The notes under the pieces: model-generated
The model's input: the letters and a program-made list of their open reading frames with translations, nothing else
Database searches by the model: none
What the model was told of the DNA's origin: nothing
Shown here: positions 1-7,793 of the stretch, in pieces
How the letters are laid out: the number at the start of each line of letters is the position of its first letter
Numbering within the stretch: position 1 is the first letter of the stretch
Position numbers and translations under genes: made by a program
NCBI RefSeq assembly: GCF_039536745.1
Contig: NZ_BAAAZE010000007.1
Span: 62,001-126,000 of the forward strand
Reading direction: 5' to 3'
From: Actimicrobium antarcticum
Lineage (GTDB): Bacteria; Pseudomonadota; Gammaproteobacteria; Burkholderiales; Burkholderiaceae_D
DNA length: 64,000 nt

Positions 1-317
1 CGCTGGTTTTCATCGACGCGCTGCCGGAATGCGATGCTGCGCAACTGCCACGCCAGATACACCAGATAGCCGGAACCGGCGACTTTGAGCGCGACGTGCA
101 AGGTGGGCATCGCCAGGATCAGGCTGCCGATGCCCAGCGCGCACAAGGCCAGCATCACCGCAAAACCGAAGGTAATGCCGAGCATGTGCGGGATCGAGCG
201 CTTGAAGCCAAAGCGGATGCCCGAGGACGTCAGCATGATGTTGTTCGGCCCCGGCGTGATCGACGAGACAAAAGCAAACACGGCCAGCGGAAAAAGTGAC
301 GAGAAAAGTGAGTCCAT
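1..317 (-). CDS. LysE/RhtB family amino-acid exporter (3' part outside window)
   Basis: The reading frame begins at ATG 317 and runs off the left edge, giving about 105 residues. The N-terminal hydrophobic helix is followed by the family signature S-I-T-P-G-P-N-N, then a second helix rich in Ala/Leu/Gly, as in LysE/RhtB translocators (inner-membrane exporters of amino acids and homoserine lactones). The stop codon of the upstream dehydratase gene is directly followed by this ATG (TGAATG), so the two are probably translationally coupled. Exporting an amino acid next to a PLP deaminase under a MocR regulator suggests amino-acid detoxification or homeostasis; the substrate cannot be told from the sequence. 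Confidence 0.85.
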   Translation of the reverse strand, partial: MDSLFSSLFPLAVFAFVSSITPGPNNIMLTSSGIRFGFKRSIPHMLGITFGFAVMLALCALGIGSLILAMPTLHVALKVAGSGYLVYLAWQLRSIAFRQRVDENQ

Positions 318-1295
318 TCAGGGTACCGGTTGCGACATGAGCACGGCAGCGAATTGATCGTGATCGACATTACCGCCGCACAGCGGCAGGCCGATCTGCT
401 TGCCGGCGATCTGCGTGCGCAGTTGCATCGCTGCCGCGAGCGCCGCAGCACCCGCGCCTTCGGCGACGTTGTGGGTCGCCACGAAAAACAGTCGCATCGC
501 TGCCGCCACTTCATCATCCGTCACCGCCACCACCTGGTCGACATGCTGCAGGATGATTTCCAGCGACTCGGCATCGGGCACCCGGCAGGCCATGCCATCG
601 GCAATCACCGTCGTCACCGGCGACTCCTGGCGGCACTTCTGGTCGAACGATTTCTGATACGCCAGCGCATGCGCCGACACCACGCCGATGATGCGGGTCT
701 GCAGGCCAAGCGCATTGCGCGCCGCCACCGCGCCGCAAATGCCGGAGCCCTGCCCGATCGGCACGAACAGACTATCCAGGCCGGGCTGCGCCACCAGCAG
801 TTCGGTCCAGTAGCTGGCCACGCCACTGACCAGGTCGCGATGAAATGACGGAATCATGTGCAGGTCGCGTTCGGTGGCAAGCTGTGCTGCATGCTCGCGG
901 CTGTCCTGGAAGTCGGTGCCGTATTCGATCAGCGTTACGCCCAGAGCGCGCATCGCCGCGTTTTTTTCTTTACTGTTGCAGAGCGGGACGACGATGGTTG
1001 CCTGCACCCCGTGACGACGCGCCGCAAACCCGATCGACTGGCCATGATTGCCTCGCGTGGCCGAAATCACGCCACGCACATGCGGCGCACGGCGTGTTAG
1101 CGCATCGAGATAGACCAGCCCGCCACGCACCTTGAAGGCACCGGTCGGACCGTGGTTCTCGTGCTTGATCCAGGCCTGCGTGCCCAGCGCGGCGTTGATC
1201 AGCGGCCAGGAGTATTGCGGGGTCGGTGGCATGGCCCGATATACGACGGCAGCGGCGGCATCGAGTTCGGCCAGGGTGGGCAGCAGCAGGGACAT
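318..1295 (-). CDS. PLP-dependent serine/threonine dehydratase-like enzyme
   Basis: A 325-residue fold-type II PLP enzyme. The Schiff-base lysine is Lys55 in GPTGAFKVRGG. The substrate loop reads SATRGNHGQS and a glycine-rich phosphate-binding loop is present (GQGSGICG). It ends with CGGNVDHDQF, the usual C-terminal motif of threonine dehydratases, and there is no ACT regulatory domain, so it is of the short catabolic type. I chose ATG 1295; the frame is open further upstream, but only to codons inside the intergenic repeat described separately. It is divergent from a MocR regulator and coupled to a LysE exporter. Exact substrate (Thr, Ser, or hydroxyaspartate) is unknown. Confidence 0.85.
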   Translation of the reverse strand: MSLLLPTLAELDAAAAVVYRAMPPTPQYSWPLINAALGTQAWIKHENHGPTGAFKVRGGLVYLDALTRRAPHVRGVISATRGNHGQSIGFAARRHGVQATIVVPLCNSKEKNAAMRALGVTLIEYGTDFQDSREHAAQLATERDLHMIPSFHRDLVSGVASYWTELLVAQPGLDSLFVPIGQGSGICGAVAARNALGLQTRIIGVVSAHALAYQKSFDQKCRQESPVTTVIADGMACRVPDAESLEIILQHVDQVVAVTDDEVAAAMRLFFVATHNVAEGAGAAALAAAMQLRTQIAGKQIGLPLCGGNVDHDQFAAVLMSQPVP

Positions 1296-1321
1296 GGAGG
1301 CTTTCGTGGTGACTTTGGTGA

Positions 1322-1346
1322 CGAATTCATCGTAATCGACATTACC
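1322..1346 (-). repeat. Copy of the dehydratase gene's 3' end in its own promoter region
   Basis: Bases 1322-1346 match bases 350-374 at 23 of 25 positions in the same orientation. The second location encodes the GNVDHDQF motif near the C-terminus of the dehydratase, and in the intergenic copy the same frame reads GNVDYDEF. This looks like the remnant of a second dehydratase gene or of a tandem duplication that has mostly been deleted. Confidence 0.55.
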
Positions 1347-1410
1347 AGTACAGCACCAGTACAATTCACCATTCATTTTCTGAGACTGTTACGGTGCCAT
1401 GACCAGTACA
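1344..1410 (+). promoter_or_regulatory. Probable MocR operator: repeated ACCAGTACA
   Basis: The nonamer ACCAGTACA occurs at 1344-1352, 1355-1363 and 1402-1410. The first two are 11 bp apart (one helical turn) in direct orientation, and the third overlaps the regulator's start codon. MocR/PdxR proteins typically bind direct repeats between their own gene and a divergent target, so autoregulation plus control of the dehydratase-lysE unit is likely. Confidence 0.55.
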
Positions 1411-2814
1411 AATCCTCCGCTACTCTCGCGCGACAGTGCCGAATCGCTGGTTGAACAGATCGTGCGTTCGGTCGGCTTGCGGATCGATGACAAGCTGCTG
1501 CGCACCGGCGCCCGGATGCCGTCGATCCGCCAGTTCTCCGATCTGCATGCCGTGTCGCGTTTCACGGTGGTCGAGGCGTATGACAGATTAGTCGCCAAAG
1601 GCTATCTGGAATCGCGGCGCGGTTCCGGTTTTTATGTGCGCGAACGGCATGCGATGGCTAGCGCCGGATACCCTCCGGATGCCGCCGCAGCGACTCCGCC
1701 CAAGCTCGATGTGGTCTGGCTGGTGCGCAATATGTTTCGGCAGTTACCACCCCAAAAAATGCCCGGCAGCGGCTTGCTGCCGAATGACTGGCTCGATGCC
1801 GACCTGATCGGCAATGCGTTACGCGCGGTGGGTCGCAGCAACCAGAACCTGCTGCTGCAATACGGCGTGCCGCAAGGATTTTTACCGCTGCGCCAGCAAC
1901 TGCAATTGAAGCTGGCCGAACTCGACATCGCCGCCACGCCCGAGCAATTCATCACCACCACCGGCGTCACGCAGGGACTCGATCTGGTCGCGCGGCATTT
2001 CCTGCAACCGGGCGACACCATCTTTGTCGACGATCCGGCCTGGTTCCTGATGTTCGGCTCGTTCTCGCTGCTGGGTGCCAAGGTCATCGGCATTCCGCGG
2101 CTGGCCGATGGCCCCGATATCGCCCGCCTGGCCGAGATGGCCGCACTCCACAAGCCGCGCCTGTACGTGATCAATTCGGTGCTGCACAACCCCAGTTCGA
2201 CCTCGCTCTCGGCGGCGAAAGCATTCCAGATTTTGAAACTGGCCGAACAGCACGATTTCATGATCGTCGAGGACGATATCTATTGCGACATGCATCCCGG
2301 TGGCGCGACGCGCATCGCCGCGCTGGATCAGTTGCAACGCGTGATTTACCTCGGTGGCTTTTCCAAAACGCTGGCCGCCAACCTGCGCGTCGGCTTCATC
2401 GCCACCTCGCCCGAACTGGCAGTGCAACTGGCCGACCGCAAGATTCTCTCGACCCTGACCACCAGCGAAATCGGCGAGCGCGTGGTCTACAAGATCCTGT
2501 CCGAAGGCCGCTACCGCAAACACCTCGACCGCCTGCGCAGCCGCCTCGACAGCGTACGCGACGCCACCACCCGTCGACTCGACGGCATCGGCATCCGGGT
2601 CGATACCGGCAGTACCAGCGGCATGTTCGTCTGGGCCGATGCCGGTTGCGACACCAACCTGCTGACCGAAAACGCCATGGCCGAAGGGTACTTGCTGGCA
2701 CCGGGCTGCCTGTTCTCGCCGCGACAATTGCCGTCGCACCGGATGCGGATCAATGTGGCGACGATGGAGGATGCGGGGGTGTGGGGGTTTCTGGAGCGGT
2801 CCGTGGGAAGGTAA
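1399..2814 (+). CDS. MocR/PdxR-family transcriptional regulator
   Basis: A 471-residue fusion. An N-terminal GntR winged helix-turn-helix (about residues 10-80; PSIRQFSDLHAVSRFTVVEAYDRL when read with a break) is joined by a linker to a fold-type I aminotransferase domain. The PLP lysine is Lys323 in GGFSKTLAANLRVG, and the IVEDDIYCD segment carries the cofactor Asp. In this family the aminotransferase domain senses PLP or an amino-acid adduct and does not catalyse transamination. It is divergent from the dehydratase and LysE genes, which are its likely targets through the ACCAGTACA repeats. The effector is unknown. Confidence 0.9.
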   Translation: MTSTNPPLLSRDSAESLVEQIVRSVGLRIDDKLLRTGARMPSIRQFSDLHAVSRFTVVEAYDRLVAKGYLESRRGSGFYVRERHAMASAGYPPDAAAATPPKLDVVWLVRNMFRQLPPQKMPGSGLLPNDWLDADLIGNALRAVGRSNQNLLLQYGVPQGFLPLRQQLQLKLAELDIAATPEQFITTTGVTQGLDLVARHFLQPGDTIFVDDPAWFLMFGSFSLLGAKVIGIPRLADGPDIARLAEMAALHKPRLYVINSVLHNPSSTSLSAAKAFQILKLAEQHDFMIVEDDIYCDMHPGGATRIAALDQLQRVIYLGGFSKTLAANLRVGFIATSPELAVQLADRKILSTLTTSEIGERVVYKILSEGRYRKHLDRLRSRLDSVRDATTRRLDGIGIRVDTGSTSGMFVWADAGCDTNLLTENAMAEGYLLAPGCLFSPRQLPSHRMRINVATMEDAGVWGFLERSVGR

Positions 2815-2851
2815 GTGGCGGCGGTTTCGGCCGGGGCGGCCCGGTAGCCGG

Positions 2852-2912
2852 TCCTGTTCGCGCCGTCGGGCACGTTGCCGGATCGTTGCCGGGCTGCGAA
2901 GCCAGCCCTTTC
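2852..2912 (+). repeat. Dispersed intergenic repeat, copy A
   Basis: The core TTCGCGC-n-GTCGG-nn-ACGTTGCC-nn-ATCG recurs at 11425-11482 with the same spacing, and more weakly at 29297-29353. It ends in a GGGCTG/CAGCCC hairpin. Function unknown. Confidence 0.4.
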
Positions 2913-2957
2913 AAGGTGTTCGTCGAGTCGTAAATTTCACCACGCAAACCACCGGCT

Positions 2958-2991
2958 GTAGGTTGGGCTGCCAAGCCCAACATGCGTCAAG
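2958..2991 (-). repeat. REP element 1
   Basis: A REP-like palindrome: GTTGGGCTGCCAAGCCCAAC core with a GCGTCAAG tail. Eight such elements occur in the window. Confidence 0.75.
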
Positions 2992-3110
2992 TTCCGTAAA
3001 CGGTCGGTGCAAGCGGAAGTGATTTGGCTCCGTCGGGTAACGCCTGGCTTAATGCTTCGGAGCGCTAACAACTTCCGCTACCGAATACCGTACAACAACC
3101 GCACAGCAAG

Positions 3111-3142
3111 CTTGACGCATGTTGGGCTTCGCAGCCCAACCT
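3111..3142 (+). repeat. REP element 2, interrupted by IS110 element
   Basis: It reads CTTGACGCATG, GTTGGGC hairpin, then CCCAACCT. Other copies continue CCTACC or CCTACG. Here CT is followed by the IS, and the continuation AC is found at 4376, just past the right end of the IS, so the element is inserted at the REP's 3' edge. Confidence 0.75.
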
Positions 3143-3156
3143 TGTATTATAAATTT

Positions 3157-3375
3157 GAAGATGTCGTTGGTTTTAAAGTTGTTCCGGTGCCATCGCATCG
3201 GGATGAAGTGGTAGCAGTTCTTGGGGGGCACCCCAAGGACGAGCGGCTGGATGCAGTGCCCACCCTTTGGCCTCGCGCCAGTAAGGTAGATTTTTGCAGC
3301 AGCCGCTCACCCTCACAGAAAGATCGGACAGTATCTTTGGCCCGGCTTGCCGGCAGCCCGTATTGACAAGGTAGA
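3157..3375 (+). ncRNA. Candidate bridge RNA of the IS110 element
   Basis: Three structured parts lie in the order known for IS621. (1) A 5' hairpin, CTTGGGG 3220-3226 with CCCCAAG 3231-3237. (2) A target loop closed by GAGCGGCTG 3241-3249 with CAGCCGCTC 3300-3308. It holds GCCCACCCT (3258-3266), which matches the left target GCCCAACCT (3134-3142) at 8 of 9 bases, and GGTAG (3285-3289), complementary to CTAC(C) to the right of the core. (3) A donor part with ACAGTATCT (3328-3336), identical to the right IS end (4367-4375), and ACAAG (3366-3370), complementary to CTTGT at the left end. The ends are approximate. Confidence 0.65.
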
Positions 3376-3392
3376 TCACCGGAGGACGTTGT

Positions 3393-4358
3393 ATGCAGAA
3401 CTATTGTTTAGGAATCGATGTTGCAAAGGCCAAACTGGATTGCGCTTTGCGCCTGCCCGATGGCAAATACAGAAACAAAGTCGTCGACAATTCACCCACC
3501 GGCTATGCCACGTTGCGCCAATGGCTGGTCAAGCATGAAGCCACACAAGCGCACGTCTGCATGGAAGCCACTGGCGTGTACTGGGAAGCTTCTGCCGAAT
3601 ACCTGGCCGCGCAGGACATGATCGTTAGTGTCATCAATCCTGCTCAGATCAAGTCGTTTGGCGCCTCCCGCCTGGTACGTACTAAGACCGATCGCGTCGA
3701 TGCGCAATTGATTGCCACGTTCTGTTTCGAACGTCGTCCCGATGCGTGGAAAGCGCCAGCGCCGGCCGAGCAGGCTTTACGGGCCTTGGTGCTGCGGCTC
3801 GACGCGCTGCAAAACATGCATACCCAGGAGCACAACCGCCATGGCGTCGCGCGTGATGCCGTCAAGGCCGGTATTGCCAAGCATCTCGACTGGCTCGATG
3901 GCGAAATCAAAGCCGTTATTGCCTTGATACGGGATCACACGAATGGCGATCCCGACCTTAAGGACAAGCAAGCTCTTCTCGATAGCATTCCCGGCCTGGG
4001 CGAACGTACTATTGCCATCCTGTTGGCCTTTTATGCCGATACGGAACGCTTCACCAATGCCAGAAAAGCAGTCGCGTTCGCTGGCCTCGACCCGCGACAG
4101 CATGAGTCTGGTAGCAGCGTCAAAGGAAAGCCGCGCATGTCCAAAGTCGGCCATACCTTCCTGCGTAAGGCACTTTACATGCCAGCCATGGTCACCTTAT
4201 ACAAAACCGCATGGGGCAAAATCTTCCGCGAGCGCTTGAGCGCTGCCGGCAAGCCGCCGATGCTCATCATTGGCGCCATGATGCGAAAACTCGTTCATGT
4301 CGCCTTCGGCGTTCTTAAATCAGGAAAAACTTTCAATCCGAAACTGCATAGCACTTGA
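3393..4358 (+). CDS. IS110-family DEDD/serine recombinase (transposase)
   Basis: A 321-residue recombinase preceded by GGAGG (3380-3384). The RuvC-like N-terminal domain shows Asp9 (GIDVAK), Glu58 (CMEATG), Asp100 and Asp103 (RTKTDRVDAQ). A coiled middle segment leads to the C-terminal Tnp_IS116/IS110 domain, with IPGLG near residue 199 and the catalytic-serine motif HESGSSVKGK (Ser241/242). All expected catalytic residues are present and the frame is intact, so the element may be active. These enzymes are guided to target and donor by an RNA made from the non-coding left end. Confidence 0.92.
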   Translation: MQNYCLGIDVAKAKLDCALRLPDGKYRNKVVDNSPTGYATLRQWLVKHEATQAHVCMEATGVYWEASAEYLAAQDMIVSVINPAQIKSFGASRLVRTKTDRVDAQLIATFCFERRPDAWKAPAPAEQALRALVLRLDALQNMHTQEHNRHGVARDAVKAGIAKHLDWLDGEIKAVIALIRDHTNGDPDLKDKQALLDSIPGLGERTIAILLAFYADTERFTNARKAVAFAGLDPRQHESGSSVKGKPRMSKVGHTFLRKALYMPAMVTLYKTAWGKIFRERLSAAGKPPMLIIGAMMRKLVHVAFGVLKSGKTFNPKLHST

Positions 4359-4467
4359 CCGGCTTAACAGTATCTACAAATCGGCAACAGAAATGACATT
4401 AGGTAGGTAACGCTGAATTGACAAAGGCAAGCCCAACAACTTGCCACTGGCTGCAGTCTGCTGCCAC

Positions 4468-5799
4468 TCAGCGCTTGGTTGCAATCGCCGCCCCAAACGC
4501 ATCCCGCAATACGTCCTTTTCGACATCCCACAAAACACCATCCATGCGCGTGACCACCACAGTCTGCTGTCGCACGCCCGCTTCGATGGCCTCTGTCGAT
4601 TTTTCGAGATTACCCACTTGCGCGCCAAGCCGGTTGATACGCGCGACCACCTGCACGACTTCGTCAGTCAACTTGTCTTGTGCAGGGATCAGTGCCAGCA
4701 TTTTTTCGACGCGCACATTCGATGTCGCGACCTGCTCGAGGATGCTGACAGACGCATTGGCAAGGTTAGCCATCGAAGGAATGACCAGCGCGACGGTACT
4801 GATTTTTTCCGAAGCGGCTTCCAGTGCGTGCTGCTGGGATTGCGTGCAGCGGACCAGTTCGGCGGTGGTGTTTGCGCTGCTCCTGACTTCAGGCACCAGC
4901 TCATCGAGCCGGCGGATGACGCTGGCAAGTCCGGTGCTGGTGTCCTTGTGCGCCGACAGGATGTCGGTCAGCAGACTCGCCAGAAACTGTTCGGAGACCT
5001 CGGCTTGCGCATTGACCTTGTTCTTTTCGGCCAGCGACAAGACCTCGCGCCGGACCCGTTCGACAAAGTCCTGCGCCGTCTTGCGCACGATCACCATCTG
5101 GAAACCCAGCGTGATCGATCCGACCAGACCGAACATCGATGCCGAAAACGCCGTGCCCATCGCCGTCAGCGGTCCCTGCAAACCACCGACGATCTTGGCA
5201 AATTCCTGTTCCATGTTGTTGCCCGCGCCGGAGCTTTTGGCAATCGTGCCGATCAGCGAGCTGGTTTGCACCAGGGTTTCCAGCAAGCCGACAAAGGTAC
5301 CCAGCAAGCCCAATGCCACCATCAGGCCCACCAGGAATTGGGACAACTCCTGCTTTTTGTCGAGGTACTGCTCCAGCGAGTCCAGCTCCGGCTGCATCAC
5401 TGAACTGTGCAAATACACCTGATGCCCCAGTCCCATTTTGCTGAGCCGTTCAATCATTCCCAGCACATAGGCATGGGGGGTGCGCGGCATCGCTGGCCCG
5501 TTACTGTCGGTGCCGCCCAGCAGCCAGACCAGGCCATGCCGGAACACTGCATCCTCGCGATAAATCCGGGCCACGTGACCGAACATCGTGAACGCGCCCC
5601 ATGCCATCACCGCAAAAATCAAGCCATTGAGGGCAGGATTGGCCATGATCGCAAAGCTGACGAAATGCCAGAACGCCGCCGCGAAAACGAACACGGCAAC
5701 CACCGGCAGCGCGACGAGCAAGCGGTAGCGACGGCCCATGCGGACCGGCTTTGCGCCTTCGAGTGTGGGTAGAAGCTTGATGGTCGATGTCGGGTTCAA
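4468..5799 (-). CDS. MotA/TolQ/ExbB-like proton-channel subunit of the type I secretion operon
   Basis: A 443-residue inner-membrane protein. Predicted membrane segments lie near residues 27-50, 58-76, 154-176 and 210-238. The last two carry the family hallmarks LGLLGTFVGL and GPLTAMGTAFSASMFGLVGS. A long soluble, partly coiled-coil C-terminus follows (about 240-443). It is the last gene of the secretion operon, 9 bp after the HlyD gene. With the MotB-like protein encoded two genes upstream it should form a proton channel. The sizes (443 and 221 residues) and genetic context resemble SiiB/SiiA of Salmonella SPI-4, where such a channel supports giant-adhesin function. The coupling role is inferred from that comparison. 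Confidence 0.8.
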   Translation of the reverse strand: MNPTSTIKLLPTLEGAKPVRMGRRYRLLVALPVVAVFVFAAAFWHFVSFAIMANPALNGLIFAVMAWGAFTMFGHVARIYREDAVFRHGLVWLLGGTDSNGPAMPRTPHAYVLGMIERLSKMGLGHQVYLHSSVMQPELDSLEQYLDKKQELSQFLVGLMVALGLLGTFVGLLETLVQTSSLIGTIAKSSGAGNNMEQEFAKIVGGLQGPLTAMGTAFSASMFGLVGSITLGFQMVIVRKTAQDFVERVRREVLSLAEKNKVNAQAEVSEQFLASLLTDILSAHKDTSTGLASVIRRLDELVPEVRSSANTTAELVRCTQSQQHALEAASEKISTVALVIPSMANLANASVSILEQVATSNVRVEKMLALIPAQDKLTDEVVQVVARINRLGAQVGNLEKSTEAIEAGVRQQTVVVTRMDGVLWDVEKDVLRDAFGAAIATKR

Positions 5800-5808
5800 G
5801 GCAAGTCC

Positions 5809-7122
5809 TCAGTGACGGTCTCTGAACGCAGTCGAGGCCAGGCCTCTCAGCGGCGATAACAAATATTGCGCAACGGTGCGCTGGCCGGTGACCAGGTCGG
5901 CAGTGACTGCCGAACCTGGCGTCAGTGGCCGATCGAAGCTGCGCTGGCTGGCCGCATCGACCAGCAGGCCGATCCGGAAATACCGTTCACCGCGTTCATC
6001 GGTCAGCGAATCGGCACTGATCTCGGTGATGCGCGCCGGCAGCGTGCCGAACACCGTGTAGTCGAACGCAGCCACCCGCACCACCGCCCGCTGCCCTACC
6101 TGCAGCGGGCCGCGTTCTGCCGGCGTGGCGCGCGATTCGATCACCACGGCACCATCGGCAGGCGTCAGTTCCAACAGGGTTTCGCCAGGACGAATCACAC
6201 CACCAACCGTATTGGCCAGCAGCTTGTTGACGGTTCCCGCCACCGGTGCCGTGACGACGGTGCGATTGACGCGATCGTCTTCGGCGGTCATATCCTGTTC
6301 AAGGCGCTGCAATTCGACCCGGGTTTCGGTCAGCGCCGATTGCGCTTCGCTACGGAACTGCGCGCCGATTTCGGCTAGCCGGGCCTGCAACTCGGAGGCC
6401 GCCGAGGCCAGCCGGGGCAATGCGGTTTCGGCTTCGCGCACCTGCGTGCCGAGGCGTTCGACGCGCGCCTGCGCTTCCAGCAATTCAAACTGTGACGCCG
6501 CATTGCGGGACATCATCGTGCTCACCAGCGCCAGTTGCTGGCGCGCGACTTCGGCTTCGGCAGCCAGGCCCTTGCGACGCGCACCCAATTCGGTGGACTC
6601 TTGCCGCTTCTGCGCCAGCTGCTCTTCCAGCACGCGACGGCTCTGGCGCAGGCGTCCCTGACGCGCGGTGAAGGCGTCGGTCTCGCTCAGGACTTCGGCG
6701 GCATTGGCAGGCAAGCCGCTCGGCAATCCGACTCGGGACAAGCCATCGGCTTCCGCTGACAAGCGGGCGATGCGCGCCTTCATGCCATTGAGTCTGGCGC
6801 GCTTTTCACCACGCGACGAATTCGCCATCAGGTCCGACACCGCCACCAGGCTGGCTCCCTTGGCGACCACATCGCCCTCGCGCACGAACACCGTCGAGAC
6901 GATGCCGCCCTCCAGATGCTGCACCAGTTGCGGCTTGACCGACGGCACGATCCGACCCTGCGTACGCACCACCTTGTCGACCGGCGCCAGCGTGGCCCAG
7001 ATCATCAATATCAGTACCAGCACCGACGCTGTCGCCAGCAAGGCACGCGGCAAACGCAACCGGCGCCGGTCACCGAGTGCGCCGTCGAACGGGGCCAGCA
7101 CCATGTCCATCGCGCCGCTCAT
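5809..7122 (-). CDS. HlyD-family membrane fusion protein (type I secretion adaptor)
   Basis: 437 residues: a short cytoplasmic N-terminus, one membrane helix (about 27-47), a split lipoyl domain (first half with EGGIVSTVFVREGD near 71-84), a long alpha-helical coiled-coil hairpin (about 100-280), the second lipoyl half, and a C-terminal beta-barrel domain. This is the periplasmic adaptor that joins the ABC ATPase to TolC. Its ATG overlaps the stop codon of the MotB-like gene (ATGA), indicating translational coupling within the minus-strand operon. Confidence 0.93.
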   Translation of the reverse strand: MSGAMDMVLAPFDGALGDRRRLRLPRALLATASVLVLILMIWATLAPVDKVVRTQGRIVPSVKPQLVQHLEGGIVSTVFVREGDVVAKGASLVAVSDLMANSSRGEKRARLNGMKARIARLSAEADGLSRVGLPSGLPANAAEVLSETDAFTARQGRLRQSRRVLEEQLAQKRQESTELGARRKGLAAEAEVARQQLALVSTMMSRNAASQFELLEAQARVERLGTQVREAETALPRLASAASELQARLAEIGAQFRSEAQSALTETRVELQRLEQDMTAEDDRVNRTVVTAPVAGTVNKLLANTVGGVIRPGETLLELTPADGAVVIESRATPAERGPLQVGQRAVVRVAAFDYTVFGTLPARITEISADSLTDERGERYFRIGLLVDAASQRSFDRPLTPGSAVTADLVTGQRTVAQYLLSPLRGLASTAFRDRH

Positions 7123-7784
7123 GGCGCGCCATCCTCGATGGCAATACTGACAGTGGGGCGGGCGGAATTGGCCTTCAGGTCGAAGCGCGTGCCGATGCGC
7201 GTGCCGGGAATGCCTTTTTGCAGCAAGGCGTTACGTACTGCCATCGTGCGTATGAAACCCGAACGCTGGTTTTCCGACAGCGCCATGTCCGGGCCACTGG
7301 CGATGAGCATGACGCGGGTATTCTTTGGCGCGTTCTGCAGGCGACTGGTGATCTGGTCAAGTGACTGGCCAAGCTGCTTGTCAGCTGCCTCGTCGAGTGT
7401 CAGCGCACCCGGCTCGAACTCCAGCAACAGGTAGCGCGCTGCCACACGGATTTTTCCACCCTGCAGTTTGGTCACGCCCTCATTGCCGCGCACGGCGATG
7501 CGCGTGGCTCCCGGCACGCCCGAATCCGGCGGTGCCGGGGTGCTTTGCGCTGCTGCTAGCGGGGGCGGCACCGCTGCCGTCGGCGGCGTGACAGGCACTA
7601 CCTGCGTGCTTTTACCCTGCTGTTCCAGCTCTGCAATTCGGGCCGCCATGCGCTTTGCCAGCAACTGCGCCGAGAACGACAACGACAATGCCAGCACGAT
7701 AATGACGAACACCATTGCAATAACCACGTTGGTCAGCGCATCGACAAAGCCCGGCCAGTAATTGGTATTTTTGCCACCTTCCAT
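7119..7784 (-). CDS. MotB/OmpA-like protein, proton-channel partner
   Basis: 221 residues. A short N-terminus leads into YWPGFVDALTNVV and one membrane helix (about 16-40). Asp15 sits where MotB carries its proton-binding aspartate. A Pro/Ala-rich linker (about 60-95) and a periplasmic OmpA-like domain (about 115-215, with RNALLQKGIPGTRI) follow. It lies between the TolC and HlyD genes. The likely partner is the MotA-like protein at 4468-5799. SPI-4 SiiA is the closest functional parallel I know of. Whether the C-terminal domain binds peptidoglycan cannot be read from the sequence. Confidence 0.78.
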   Translation of the reverse strand: MEGGKNTNYWPGFVDALTNVVIAMVFVIIVLALSLSFSAQLLAKRMAARIAELEQQGKSTQVVPVTPPTAAVPPPLAAAQSTPAPPDSGVPGATRIAVRGNEGVTKLQGGKIRVAARYLLLEFEPGALTLDEAADKQLGQSLDQITSRLQNAPKNTRVMLIASGPDMALSENQRSGFIRTMAVRNALLQKGIPGTRIGTRFDLKANSARPTVSIAIEDGAP

Positions 7785-7793
7785 GACGACACC

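Larger units (their letters stand above)
2815..3142. other. Gene-free stretch with repeats, left flank of the IS element
   Basis: It contains a degenerate dispersed repeat around 2852-2912, two REP elements in opposite orientation (2958-2991 and 3111-3142), and no convincing ORF. The right REP abuts the insertion sequence. Confidence 0.6.
3143..4375 (+). mobile_element. IS110-family insertion sequence, about 1.23 kb
   Basis: The ends were deduced by restoring the interrupted REP: CCCAACCT at 3135-3142 joins ACAAATCGG at 4376. This leaves a CT core at both ends (3141-3142 and 4374-4375) and no inverted repeats, as known for IS110 elements. The left end has about 250 bp of non-coding, structured sequence before the transposase and the right end only 17 bp, the layout of the IS110 (not IS1111) group. 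Joining right to left end would create TTGACC (4355-4360), 17 bp, TATTAT (3145-3150), a promoter that exists only in the excised circle. Confidence 0.8.

Noticed and set aside
3328..4375. ACAGTATCT direct repeat (3328 and 4367) as the target-site duplication of the IS
   Set aside because: That would leave no room for the non-coding left end and does not restore any recognisable target. The restored REP at 3142/4376 and the guide interpretation explain it better.
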